Source: Neofusicoccum parvum
Lineage: Eukaryota > Ascomycota > Dothideomycetes > Botryosphaeriales > Botryosphaeriaceae
Assembly: GCA_020912385.1 (NCBI GenBank)
Contig: CP087209.1
Coordinates: forward strand, 1,054,001 to 1,118,000
Direction of reading: 5' to 3'
DNA length: 64,000 bases
Position 1 is the stretch's first letter. Every line of letters begins with the position of its first letter. Below the pieces are notes generated by a model. The model was not told the origin of the DNA. It worked only from the letters and a program-made list of their open reading frames with translations, and searched no databases. Below, piece after piece: positions 10,949 to 21,010 of this stretch. The position numbers were made by a program, and so were the translations under genes.

Positions 10949-12194
10949 TTATGAGGGCTCATTTGATGCGTCGAGCTCTATAGTTACGTCTTTAGGCTCC
11001 GGTATAGGTTGACTTGATCGGGGAACACTGGAATTGCCCGTGGCTTTTCCACGAGATACTTGAGGATCGTGTAGTACGAGAACTGTTTTCTTGGGCGGTC
11101 CTTGATTGGTCAATTCTTGATCCTGCCAATGATTTGAGCGAGGAAGCAAATCGAGTTCCCTGGAATGACGGAATGCGTCGAACATATTTTCCAATGTCAT
11201 GGCCACCACAGGTGTAACCAGCTGTTGGAGTTCGGCTCGAAGAAATTCCTCATGCTCTCAATGACCCGTAGATTCGCCTGTCGCTGCAAATCTTCTCTAT
11301 CCCAGTTATCTAGGTGTGTTTTAGCCTCTGTACACGTCAATCAGGTAAAAGATACTTACATGGTGACGGCACCGGTCCGGTATACTCCGGCAGAAGCTCC
11401 CTCCAAACATTCTCGAATTTCTCCTCTTCTGTCGTACTCCTATCAACCATAGATACTTCAATACCATGGTTTCGTCTGAGATGCTGCCTAATTTTCAATA
11501 AATTAACAATGCTCAGAAAGGATTAGGGACTCATGAAAATTCATATCACTAACCTCAATCGTGAAATGTTCGGAAATCCGGTGTTCCAGCATGCAGCAGA
11601 CATCGGTGTCAGATGGGGATCTTTGATCACATATGGGCAGGTCATTTTCCTTAGAGGGCTGAGTCCTCCGCCCCATTTTGGATACTGTAGTCTTTCGTTC
11701 CTACTCGAAGTTTGTAGCTCTGCAATGGTACTCGTGTCGGTGTTCCATTCACTTCCATCGTCAGATTTAGTTTTGGTATCATCTTGGAGATAGTTCTGGG
11801 TCATTGGTGGAAATGTCCAGGATGGAAGACTATCGTAGTGCTCTGGATTTATGTCCATGATAGGCCCCCGCGTTTGGGGCTTGTCGACCAAGTTGGTAGT
11901 TACCGCCTCAGTGTCCGTGGATAACAAAGCAAAGTCTTGTGTTGTTGTAGAATAATCTCTCCTCTTTCCAGAAGGGATTTTGTGGGTTGCAGAGTTTCCA
12001 GTGTCTGTAACATCAAGGTCAGACTGTGACTTGAGGCTGCCGTATTGCAGATGGTTGGCTATCTCTGCAGCTTCACCAACTCCTCTGAGTATTTCCAAAT
12101 ACGTTATGACTGGATCGGCTAGATCAGACAGTTCATCAAGTGAGTCGTCAAGCGCACCTAGAACCCTGTGTATGCTTAGCGGCTCAAAGTCCAT
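10949..12194 (-). pseudogene. C2H2-type fungal gene with an apparent frameshift in its last exon
   Basis: Exon 1 (12194-11554) carries acidic, Ser/Thr-rich sequence and then KMTCPYVIKDP...CWNTGFPNISRL. Intron 11553-11488 (66 nt, GTTAGT...TAG) joins this in frame to RQHLRRNHGIEV, giving a zinc-finger-like arrangement with Cys residues upstream and a HLRRxH helix. Then follow TEEEKFENVWRELLPE and a PSPY-like end. This order (CPY, RLRQHL, EEEKF, then an LRAEL helix) resembles a large family of fungal C2H2-type proteins. After a predicted intron (11359 to about 11286) the open frame gives about 40 aa and stops near 11200. The family-like tail EEFLRAELQQLVTP lies in another frame that continues to 10949. 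One missing base near 11255 would explain this. It could be a decaying gene, a real shorter product, or splicing I did not resolve. Function unknown. Confidence 0.5.
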
Positions 12195-12227
12195 TTCAGC
12201 TCATCGCAAAAACGCATCATGGTCTAG

Positions 12228-13148
12228 TTACTTTATTCGTTCCTCTTCATCTATCTCTATGAACATTACTGGGGCCTAGACCGCTTTCAACGGGTAAAAG
12301 AAATATGGGTTGGAATCTCAGAGGATCTTGAAGATTTGGAGAAGCTCCTGTACCTTATGCCGTCGGTGGATACAGTAGACGATTCAAGGACCGCCTTTCC
12401 ACTTGATGAGCTGGAATTATGGCGGAATACCCTCAGGTCAGCCATAGGCAGCCTCCAGCACCTACCAGTACCGAAAGGTTCGATGGTGAAGTTCTGCTTC
12501 GCGCTTTACAAGAACTCAGCTCTGGAAGGCAAGGTTGGACGACTGAAAGCCAAAGTTGCCGGCCTGGAAAAGTTCTCAAGAGTCAGATTTTGGGTGCTGC
12601 AGGAAAAAGATAATACCAGCTCCCAGGCAACTGGTACACAGCTGGTGCAGTTCTTTGACAGAAAGAACAATATGGAGAGTCTGGCTGTACAGCTAAGTGA
12701 GCTTCGAGCTTCTCAGAAAGAGAAAGAGGGCCAATGAAGCCTAATCCTGGGAAAACCGTCTTTGAAGGATGGACTAGAAGCACTGGATGGTGGTACAGAC
12801 GTCCAAATTGGCTTCGTGGTCGAACGTTCAGTCCTTGCCTGTCATCGGGCTGCCCACATCATCAAGGCAATATGCTCAAGCCGGCAATCCGGAGCGACAA
12901 TTTTCGAAGAAGATTCGAACGAACTGGACCTCCGGCCAAATTACTCCGATCCACTACCGCTGAGCCGGGTCGGCAAACACAATGCGGTCAAATCTTTGTT
13001 AAGACGGGTCCAAGCTGAGGGGTTCGGATTTGAAAAATCGGGGCAGCTTTTGCGTGCGAAAATCGCTGTGGAGCTCGTCAACAGTATATCGTTGTTGTAC
13101 GATGCGTGGTACTTGAACCTGCAAAATCGTTATCGTGTGCCGGTGTAG
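12228..13148 (+). pseudogene. Remnant of a HeLo/DUF7580-type gene with an in-frame stop
   Basis: One plus-strand frame is open from 12228 to 13148 apart from a single TGA at 12735-12737. No ATG opens the first part. The first part holds DLEDLEKLLYLMP, an acidic helix, then KFCFALYKNSALEGKVGRLK, which looks like the last helices of fungal prion-inhibition (HeLo) domains. The second part ends LLRAKIAVELVNSISLLYDAW, like the IA..L..S...L....W pattern of DUF7580 proteins. With no start codon, a stop in mid-frame, and its 5' end 33 bp from the start of the oppositely oriented C2H2 gene, it is best read as a truncated, decayed copy. The family assignment is tentative. Confidence 0.45.
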
Positions 13149-13349
13149 GAAGAAGTCGGTGTTACCCATAAGGCTTTCGGCTCATTTAGTCTCTCGTTGT
13201 GTAGCAATTACAAACCATCGAGTCGTGATGTCTCGTTCTCCGGCATGTCGGCTGAGGCGGAAACCGTCGGCTGAAAGAAGCTCGGCAGGTTCCCCACACG
13301 AGCAACCACCGAAGCTTCACCCGAGCTCGAGCTTCAACCCAGACACAAC

Positions 13350-14328
13350 ATGCCTCCAGCCCTCAACCGCGTGCCGCTTTTTGCGCGCGCTCTCCTGCGC
13401 AATGTCCCCGTCAACTCCCGGGCGAGTTCTAGCTCCGCGCAGCCCTTGATCAAGCTCACCAACATCCCCGCGCCTCACAGCGGCACCATTCGCGTCCTCT
13501 CGCTGAACCGACCCGAGACCCGCAATGCCATCTCGAGGGCCCTCCTCTCAGAGCTGATCCGTCACGTCAATGACATCCACGGAGAGGGCACCAAGCCCAC
13601 CACCCGCGCCCTCATCATCGCCAGCGAGATTGACACCAGCTTCTGCGCTGGCGCCGACCTGAAGGAGCGCGCAACCTTCACCCAGGACGAGTCCGCCGCC
13701 CTCCCGCACCCCGCACCCGCCTAACAGCTCGCCGCTAACAAGCCAACTCCTCTCCAGGACCGCCGAGTTCCTGACCAAGCTCCGCGGCGCCTTCTCGTCC
13801 ATCGCCCAGCTCCCCGTCCCGACCATCTCGGCCGTGTCGTCGCTCGCGTTCGGCGGCGGGCTGGAGCTGGCGCTGACGACACACCTGCGCGTCTTCAGCA
13901 GCAACGCCGTCGTCGCGCTCCCCGAGACCCGGCTGGGCATCATCCCCGGCGCCGGCGGCACCTACCGCCTGCCCGCGCTGATCGGGCTGGGCCGCGCGCG
14001 CGACCTCGTGCTGACCGGCCGCCGCGTCGCCGGGCCCGAGGCGTACTTCCTGGGGCTGTGCGACCGGCTGGTGCAGGTGCTGCCCGAGGAGATTGGGGCC
14101 GAGGGCGTGGCGAGGAAGAAGGTGCTGGACGAGGCGGTGCGCGTGGCCATGGAGATTTGCGAGGGCGCGCCAATTGCCATCAGAGCTGGGCTGGCGGCCG
14201 TGGAGGGCTGCGCGGGCGGCGAGGCGGTGGAGAACCAGATGTACGAGGCGGTTGTGGATACGGAGGACAGGTACGAGGCTCTCGCGGCGTTCAGGGAGAA
14301 GAGGAAGCCGGTCTTCAAGGGCAGGTAG
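13350..14328 (+). CDS. Enoyl-CoA hydratase/isomerase of the AUH (methylglutaconyl-CoA hydratase) type, mitochondrial
   Basis: Exons 13350-13690 and 13758-14328 give 303 aa. The N terminus (MPPALNRVPLFARALLRNV, then SSS) looks like a mitochondrial presequence. Crotonase features follow in order: LNRPETRNAISRALLSEL, the oxyanion-hole segment FCAGADLKER, GGGLELAL with the first catalytic-type Glu, and LPETRLGIIPGAGGTYRLP with the second Glu. AUH-type enzymes hydrate 3-methylglutaconyl-CoA in leucine breakdown; that substrate is inferred from overall similarity. Intron 13691-13757 has a weak donor (GTCCGC), but it is the only GT before the stop at 13722, and splicing there restores DE-TAEFLTKLR. 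Codons shift from C-ending in the first part to G-ending in the last third. Confidence 0.88.
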
Positions 14329-15024
14329 GCTGCGGATGAGAGGCCGGGCCGGGTGCAGAGAGCGGTGCAAGGTAAGGGTGAGGCCTGCAGCCGCCTGTCT
14401 GTAAATAAAAACAAGAAGATTGCATGGTCTCGCTCACTGGGACATGCAGGGTTCGAGATGCATGGGAAAGGCGAGACCCTGAGTTTTCCGGAGAGCACAC
14501 CACATGAGGAGACAGGGATGGCCGCGGACGTCAATGCCATGCGCATCTGATACCGCGTCTATTACGCTGCCGAGCAGGCTCGGCGCTGCTGATTGGCTAC
14601 AGGAGAGGGTGCTTGTCCGTGTCTGCTGGTGCCTGGCCGCTGTGGCCGCGCGCGGAGGGGCCTGGCGGCACTGCGGCGGCCACGACATGCTGCGGCGCAG
14701 GCTCCGACACTTGCGCCAGCAGCGACGCCGGCACAGGCAGGGCGGGCGGCTGGAATTGGGCAGCATTCCAGGCAGGGCGGCGCGCGCGCAGGCGGGCGCG
14801 AGAAGGCCGGTTGAGCCGGAGTGTGGAGAGGTGTTCCGTGGTGGGGTCGACGGAGGCGGCAGGGATGTGACGTGGGATGGACGAAGCCCGAGAGAGATCG
14901 ACTTGATAATCAGCGCTCCACGCCTCCCCGAGCTTCTGACACCGCACCGCCGCGCCCACCATGTCCACGCGCCTGCTGCTGTACTTATAATGCTCTGTTG
15001 ATTCCCACGCCCGCCACGCCCGCC
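14329..15024. other. Intergenic region with promoter of the proline-rich gene
   Basis: About 700 bp. Overlapping GC-rich open frames on both strands look like chance. No RNA gene was recognised. Confidence 0.5.
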
Positions 15025-16921
15025 ATGTCAGGCAACCCGTTCCGCCGCTCCGCCCCGCCGTCTGCCCTGCATTCCGCCAGCGCCGCCGGACACGACGGAT
15101 CCCGCGTGCAGAGCGACGACCGGCCCGCTCAGCCCCCGCATGGTACAGAACGTCCAGTCCGGCCGCTGTCAAGCTCGAACTCTCGTTGACCCGCGTTCCA
15201 CAGCCCCCGCGCGCACAAAGAAGCACGTCCGCCTGGCCTCTCCGCCGGCCTCTCCGCCGGAACCGTCCAGCCCGGAAGTAGACGACTCGCTCGCGCGACG
15301 CCTGGGTGCTGCCCGCCATGCAGCCGCTCTGCCGCCGCCGCAAGACGTCAGCGACGACTCCGCCGACGACCTCGCCAACGACCCGTCCGAGGACAGCCCC
15401 ATCAACCCAGACGACGACCAGGGCGACGATGCGCCGCTGAAGCCTGCCGCTTCCGGATACCCTGGGAGGATGGAGGCCGCTTCACAGAAGCCAGGCATAC
15501 CCAATCCGTTTGAGCGGACACTGGCGAACATTGAGCCTGCGGTGCAGCAGAACGTCTTCCAGTCGGAGCACGCCAGCTCGTCTGCACAGGCGGCGGCGGA
15601 GCAGTCGGCTGGCCACAAGGCGAAGGGATCGCTGGACGTGGACTCGTTCAAGCGGCTGCTCATGACCGGCAGCGCAGCTCCAGCTTCTGCCGGCGCATCT
15701 GCAACCGCTGGGGTCCAGCCCAGGGCGCACATCACCATAGGAGGCGACACCAGCAGCGGCACCGACGCCTCGTCCGCTTCCCGGAACTCCCTGTTCGAGT
15801 CAGTGCTCCAGGTGCACGAGGACTCTCCTCGAAGTTCCTACGAGAGGACGTCATTCGATGGAGGCAACGACGACGATCAGTCCACTTTGATCGGCGGAGA
15901 CCGGAGACCACAGAAGAAGAAGCCGCCCCCTCCGAAACACAGGCACGGGAAATCCATAACGCGAGCGCCGCAGGTGGTGTCGTTCTCCGACTTCTCTCCA
16001 TCTTTCGAGTCGCCGGGCACGAGATCCACAGGCCCGCAGCGGACACCATCGGACGTGCACAAGCCTCTCCCACCGCGGCCCCGCGGATCGTCAGGCCCGA
16101 AGAACAACAAAGATCTCCCATCGTCACCGCCTGCCGAGCCCGTCCCTCCCAAAGATGCAGCAGAGCCAGCACCATCTTCGGATCCGCCGGCCGCCGCGGA
16201 GAATTCTCCACCCGTCAAGACCCCGGAGCCCGCGCCACAGCGGCGCAAACCCCCAACCCCGCCTCTGGCCCGGCGGCACAGCCAGCTCAAATCGGCCGAC
16301 TCTCGTTCTCGCAGCAACTCGGGCGCCACATTTTCCTCGCAGCCCGAAGCGTCCTCCTCCTCCTCGGACCAACAGACACCCACCACATCTCCCCCTCCCC
16401 CTCCCACGTCGAACAAACCGCCGCCGCCGCCGCCCACCCGCCGCTCCGGCGCCTCTTCCATGGTTCAGTCTTCCGTCGACCTCAGCGCCAGCCGCTCCTC
16501 GTCGCGCCGCTCCACCGCCTCGTCCATGCACAACCCCATGCCCCTGCGCTCCTCGCACCGCCTCTCGGGCTCGGCGCTCGACATCACCAGCCCGACGAGC
16601 ACCGGCCCTCCACCACCGCCGCCGCCCCGCCGCGGCAGCAGCAAGAGCAGCTTCGAAATGCAGCGGCCCAGCGCCAGCGCCCTGGCGCAGGCGGGCGAGA
16701 GCAGCAGGCGCTCCAGCATGGAGGGGGCGAAGGGGAGGAGCCGGACGGCGAGCGGGGCGAGCGAGAGGGTGCTGTCGTCCCCCGCGGCCGAGGCGGGTCC
16801 GAACGGGATGCGGAGCGGGAGCGGTGGCGGTGGCGGGGAGGGCGTGGATCTGCTGAGCGAGTTGGACAAGCTGCAGCAGGAGGTGGAGGCGTTGAGGCAG
16901 AAGTCGGTGACGAAGGCTTGA
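15025..16921 (+). CDS. Proline- and serine-rich disordered protein conserved in filamentous ascomycetes
   Basis: Exon 1 15025-15142, intron 15143-15203 (61 nt, GTACAG...CAG), exon 2 15204-16921; 611 aa. It opens MSGNPFRRS and then has KKHVRLASPPASPPEPSSP. Other notable blocks are NPFERTLANIEP, SLDVDSFKRLLMTG, KKKPPPPKHRHGKSI followed by VVSFSDFSPSF, and several poly-proline runs (PPPPPPTRRSG, PPPPPPPRRGSSKSS) that look like SH3 or profilin ligands. A short coiled coil (LLSELDKLQQEVEALRQK) closes the protein. Most of it should be disordered. The poly-proline/basic pattern suggests a scaffold near the actin or endocytic machinery, but that is inference and I do not recognise a named orthologue. 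The frame across the intron is fixed by the KKHVRL continuation. Confidence 0.82.
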
Positions 16922-17733
16922 AGGGACGGGGAGATGGGGGGTTTTTCCTTTCGGATAGCAGTTACCTAGCCCCTGCGGAAAGCTTTACATCATAACTGCG
17001 TTTTTGAATTTCTCGGTACGTCTTTCTCTCTCCTGCGTGTCTCATCTCATCTCCGATCTTCTCGTTTTCCTGTTTGTCTTTACTTCGTTGTTGTAGTTGA
17101 AGAAAGTAAGTGCATAGGAATGGGTTGCGTGGGGAGGGTGCTTTCTCCCTCGTTTACAGGTGTTTCCGGAGCATGGGGGGGTTTTTTCTCTGGCGTTTTG
17201 GTTTCTGTAACTGTGCTTACCTGGGAGAAGATTTCTCATCTCCGGCTCATTTATCTCTACCCCCCACCTATTCTTACTCTTTGACTGTTGTCCCGCTGCT
17301 TGTGAGTTGGACGGGAGCATGTACATTTCTTGGGTCTGATTGAGATCTCTTGATTAAATAGCATCTGTGAAATTTCTGCTTGTCTCGGTTTGAGATGTGC
17401 GGTAAGCAGTTGGACTGTGCTGAAGACATCTATAACTGTTTAATTCTTTCTTGAATGTTTTCCACGCGCGTTGCGTGTGGTTTCTATAGGTATAAGAGCG
17501 CCTCCGATGCCGTTGGCGTTGTTACGTTTGCTCGAGCCTCTTGCGAGACGGTGTCTAGCGATTAACTCTCTTCTCACGTTGTGTCGTTGTCCATTTCACT
17601 CGTGCACCCGTCGTGCACTCCGCTGCTTGTTGGTCTTTCCAAAACATCCGTGTACTGCAAACACAAGACCGTCCCCTTCCCTGTTCGTAACAACACTCCG
17701 AAATTACTCCTGCCACCGTCAACCCCGCCCATC
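16922..17733. other. Convergent 3' region between the proline-rich gene and ECO1
   Basis: T-rich on the plus strand, with many CTT/TCTC tracts typical of 3' UTR and terminator DNA. No gene is seen. Confidence 0.5.
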
Positions 17734-19149
17734 TCACCAATAAACTCCCCAACCCTCCGCCGCCCCAAACCACCGCCTCGCCAACCTCGCGCCGCTATCC
17801 GTCGGCTGGCTGAACGCGACAAGCTCCTTGGGCACGCGGTCTCTCTTCTTGTTCGCGCCGTCGTACTCGTCCAGGCCGTAGTACTGCTGCCCGCAGAAGT
17901 CGCGCGCCGCGGCGTCGAGGAGGGCGGTTGCGACGCCATGACGGCGGTGCGAGGACGAGACCCAGATGCGCGAGATGCCGAGGTGGGCGGGGTGGGAGGT
18001 GTGGGAGATGGTGAGGGCTGTTGGAGCTGTTGGCGTGGTGGTGGAGGGGACGGGTTGGCGGGGTGGTGGAGCGGCGGTTGGCTCACCAGAAGCACGCGTC
18101 CCATTTGAGGTTGTTTTGCCGCCTGGCGGTGTTATGGTTGGGACTGTAGCTGTAGGCGCCTTTGGTAGGGTCGTGGTGTCCTTGGGGGGCGGTACGACGC
18201 GATACGCTTCAGTGATGCGCTCCGCAAGACAGAGGCCGATGCACTTGGAGCCTCTGACGTAGAGATACGCCCTGAAGCGATCAGCGCGCAGCATCGTCTC
18301 CTCGCGCGCCTTGTTCCCCTCCTTCGCGTTCACCACAGCCGCTCTCTGGGGCCTAGGTCCTTCATCTCCCCCGACACCAGCCCGATCCCTTCCTCCTCCC
18401 TCCTTCACAACAACCTGCCCCCACAGTTCATCCTCCCCGATCTCCACGGCCCCCAGCTCCTTCTCCACAACCTCCAGCACCCTCCTCACCCTCACCCTCG
18501 CCGCCCCTTTGTCCCTCCTCCCCACCCCGACCACCACATCCCCGTTCTCCCAAACCACCTCCCCGCCCCTCTTCCCAAACCCCCGCCCCACCTCCACGCC
18601 GCCCACGTTCATGGCGTGGAAGCTCTTGTGCAGCGCCGCGTCCTCGGCGTTGGACGGCACGTACGTCATGCCGCAGACGCCGCAGGCGCGCTGCACGGGG
18701 GCGGTGCCGAGGTCGAGCTGGAGCTGCGTGAGGCGCTGCTGAGGATTCTTCCCGGCAGGAGCGGCGCGTGCGGCGGCGGTGGTGGTGGTTGGAGAGGCAT
18801 TGGGGAGACGAGAGGTCGGGGCGGCGGGGCGGCGCGCGAAGAAGGAGAAGGTGGGGCGGCGGCGCGCGGGGAGCGGCAGCGGGGACGTCGATGCGGGCGG
18901 CGCGGGCGGCGGGGAGGATGGCGGCGTGGAGGAGGGGGGCGCGGCGGCGGCGCTGGCGGTGCGGTGTGGTGGGGGGCTGGAGCGCGGGGTGGAGATGGCG
19001 TCGCTGCGGAGGAGGGCGGCCGAGCTGGATGGCAACGCGGCGGGCTGGTCGTCGGCGTCGGCGTCGCTGTCGGCTCTGATGCGGCGGCGCTTGGCGGGCG
19101 GCTCTGATGGGAGGTATGTGGGTTTTTTGAGGCGCGAGTAGGTCTTCAT
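17734..19149 (-). CDS. ECO1: ECO1-type N-acetyltransferase establishing sister-chromatid cohesion
   Basis: A single exon of 471 aa. It acetylates the cohesin subunit Smc3 at replication forks to lock cohesion. The N terminus MKTYSRLKKPTYLPSEPPAKRRR is typical, with basic PIP-box-like and nuclear-localisation character. A long disordered Pro/Ser/Ala stretch follows. The family zinc finger is CGVCGMTYVPSNAEDAALHKSFH (about residues 155-178). The acetyltransferase fold ends with LGISRIWVSSSHRRHGVATALLDAA, containing the acetyl-CoA loop RRHGVA (about 402-407), and then AFSQPTDSGARLARRWFG. Between the strand YVRGSKCIGLCLAE and the acetyl-CoA motif sits a Pro/Thr-rich insertion of about 70 residues. 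No intron signals make this an unspliced intron, so it seems to be a real loop. On the coding strand the 5' half is C-rich and the 3' half G-rich. Confidence 0.93.
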   Translation of the reverse strand: MKTYSRLKKPTYLPSEPPAKRRRIRADSDADADDQPAALPSSSAALLRSDAISTPRSSPPPHRTASAAAAPPSSTPPSSPPPAPPASTSPLPLPARRRPTFSFFARRPAAPTSRLPNASPTTTTAAARAAPAGKNPQQRLTQLQLDLGTAPVQRACGVCGMTYVPSNAEDAALHKSFHAMNVGGVEVGRGFGKRGGEVVWENGDVVVGVGRRDKGAARVRVRRVLEVVEKELGAVEIGEDELWGQVVVKEGGGRDRAGVGGDEGPRPQRAAVVNAKEGNKAREETMLRADRFRAYLYVRGSKCIGLCLAERITEAYRVVPPPKDTTTLPKAPTATVPTITPPGGKTTSNGTRASGEPTAAPPPRQPVPSTTTPTAPTALTISHTSHPAHLGISRIWVSSSHRRHGVATALLDAAARDFCGQQYYGLDEYDGANKKRDRVPKELVAFSQPTDSGARLARRWFGAAEGWGVYW

Positions 19150-19648
19150 GGTGAGTGTGCGAGGCGCGGTGCGCCGGGATTGTAGAGAGTCAGGCTGTGG
19201 GAGGTTGTGCGAGCTTGTAGGAGCGACGCGTCGGCATCGGGAAGACGCGTCGTGGGGCGGCGGAACACGCGCGCTTGGGCCGGCCGGCCGAGTGCGCGCC
19301 GAGCTTGGGCCGCACCGCCAGCAGCACTCAACACCGCAACTTCTCGCACATCGATCAACGGCACTTCTGCTTCTTGTCTTTTTGATAGAGGGTGCTAATG
19401 CCGGTGCACCAGCAACATGCTAACCCATCATCCTCCCTCCCTTATGACACAGAAGGTGTGAGTCAGCTGTGAATGACCAGCCGCTCTGCTGAAGATAAAA
19501 GCTGGCCCCCATTCCTCATTCGTCCCGGACCTCAGCTTCTCAGCCTCTCAGCCTGAGCCCTTCTCCGTCTTCTTACGATACCTCAAAGTCGGAACTGACG
19601 AACAGCACCTGCCGCACGCCCAGAATTCCCCATCAAAACCAGCCCAGC
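19150..19648. other. Bidirectional promoter region, ECO1 / GNAT gene
   Basis: About 500 bp between divergent starts. A CT-rich tract lies 60-130 bp upstream of the GNAT ATG. No specific operator was recognised. Confidence 0.5.
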
Positions 19649-20377
19649 ATGGATCAGCAACAACTGAACGGGAGTGCTCCCTCTGAGGCCTCCACAGACA
19701 CCGCACCCAGCATCACACCAGCGAAGAACAACGACACCACCACCCCTCCCCCCTTCCCACCACCGCCCCTCGCCACCCTCAAAACCTGCACCATCCGCCC
19801 CTGGCACCCCTCCGACGCCGAAAGCGCCGCCCGCCATGGCAACGACCCGCTCATCGCCCAATGGATGACCAACATGTTCCCGCACCCCTACACCCCCGAA
19901 AGAGCCCACGAGTGGATCGCCATGAACGAGTCCGCGGCCGCCAGCCCGCCCCTCACCACGTCGCAGGAGCCGCCGCTGACCTGGCCGGCGCTGCTCAACC
20001 ACGCCATCGCGCTGCCCTCGCCCGCCTCCGAGTGCGTCGGCGGCATCGGCCTCAAGCCCGGCCGCGACGTGCGCGCCCGCTCCGCCGAGGTCGGCTACTG
20101 GGTGGGCGCCGCCGCCTGGGGCCGCGGCGTCGCGACCGAGGCGCTGGCCGCGTACGCCGCGCACGCCTTCGCCGCCTGCCCCGCCCTGGAGCGCCTGGAC
20201 GCCAGCGTCTACGCCGGCAACGCCGCCAGCGCCCGCGTGCTGGAGAAGTGCGGCTTCGTGCGCGAGGGCGTGCGGCGCCGCGCCGTGTGGAAGTGGGGGG
20301 AGTGGCGGGACGAGGAGGTCTGGGGCCTGCTGCGGGGGGAGTGGGAGGCGCGGTCTGGCGGCGGGGGCGGAGCCTGA
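19649..20377 (+). CDS. GNAT acetyltransferase of the RimJ/RimL type
   Basis: A single exon of 242 aa. A disordered Thr/Pro-rich N terminus (residues 1-45) precedes CTIRPWHPSDAESAARHGND, the usual start of the RimJ/L GNAT fold. The acetyl-CoA motif is AEVGYWVGAAAWGRGVATEAL (about residues 146-166), with WGRGVA as the pyrophosphate loop. The closing motif NAASARVLEKCGFVREGVRR is diagnostic for this subgroup. Enzymes of this kind acetylate protein N termini or small molecules; the substrate here is unknown. Codons change from C-ending early to G-ending late in the gene. Confidence 0.87.
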   Translation: MDQQQLNGSAPSEASTDTAPSITPAKNNDTTTPPPFPPPPLATLKTCTIRPWHPSDAESAARHGNDPLIAQWMTNMFPHPYTPERAHEWIAMNESAAASPPLTTSQEPPLTWPALLNHAIALPSPASECVGGIGLKPGRDVRARSAEVGYWVGAAAWGRGVATEALAAYAAHAFAACPALERLDASVYAGNAASARVLEKCGFVREGVRRRAVWKWGEWRDEEVWGLLRGEWEARSGGGGGA

Positions 20378-20917
20378 TTCCTGGAAAGGGCTGCTGCTGG
20401 CGTTGGGAAGAGGTGCAGTTGGGAGAGAGGAAGTATAGATGTCCTGCTAGGAACTTTTTCCTTGGGAGGGAGGGGGCGGAGTTCATCCTCCATATTATTC
20501 TTCTATGAACACTTTCGTTATAAAATTCTCAGACTTATGAAGTATGAAAATATTCCTAGGCTCGAGCGGACCTAGTAGATGTTGGGCTCTGGACCCACTG
20601 CTCGAAAAGAAATTTACTTCCATTCCATTAAAGCATATTTTCGACCCACGCGTTCTAGTGTGGTGAGCAAGCGTATCAGCAAAGCTTCATTCTCATCAAT
20701 CACCACGTCTTCCCACGCTAAAGCTCATCGTAAAACGAGGTGTGAACAACCTGTTCAAAAAACCATAGCTCTGTTCACCGAAATCTCATCGATATTCACT
20801 TATTATTTATTAGAAGTAGCAAATGCAGAATTCGTGAAGAAGCTAAGCGCAGCGCGTGGGTGCACGTAGTACTCGTAGGACTATTTCGGCAAAAAGTGAA
20901 TGATGAAAAAAGATAGT
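20378..20917. other. AT-richer intergenic DNA before tRNA-Trp copy 1
   Basis: No coding signal. It contains the pol III terminator of the tRNA gene near its right end. Confidence 0.5.
20906..20911 (-). terminator. Pol III T6 terminator of tRNA-Trp copy 1
   Basis: Six consecutive T on the minus strand, 7 nt after the discriminator base. Confidence 0.8.
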
Positions 20918-21010
20918 TGAGGATGGTGCGATTTGAACGCACAGCCTTCAGGAAGCTCCAGATCGTAATGATCACTGGAATCTGACGCGCTACCGTTGCG
21001 CCACACCCCC
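20918..21010 (-). tRNA. tRNA-Trp(CCA), copy 1, with a 21-nt intron
   Basis: The acceptor stem GGGGGTG (21010-21004) pairs with CATCCTC, and the discriminator is A (20918). The D stem GCGC/GCGC is uninterrupted. Anticodon CCA is at 20978-20976, after U33 and before G37. A canonical 37/38 intron (20974-20954) includes CTGGA, complementary to the anticodon-loop TCCAG as expected for tRNA introns. The T arm is GTGCG-TTCAAAT-CGCAC. The A31-C39 pair is mismatched in both Trp copies. Length without the intron is 72 nt. Confidence 0.95.
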
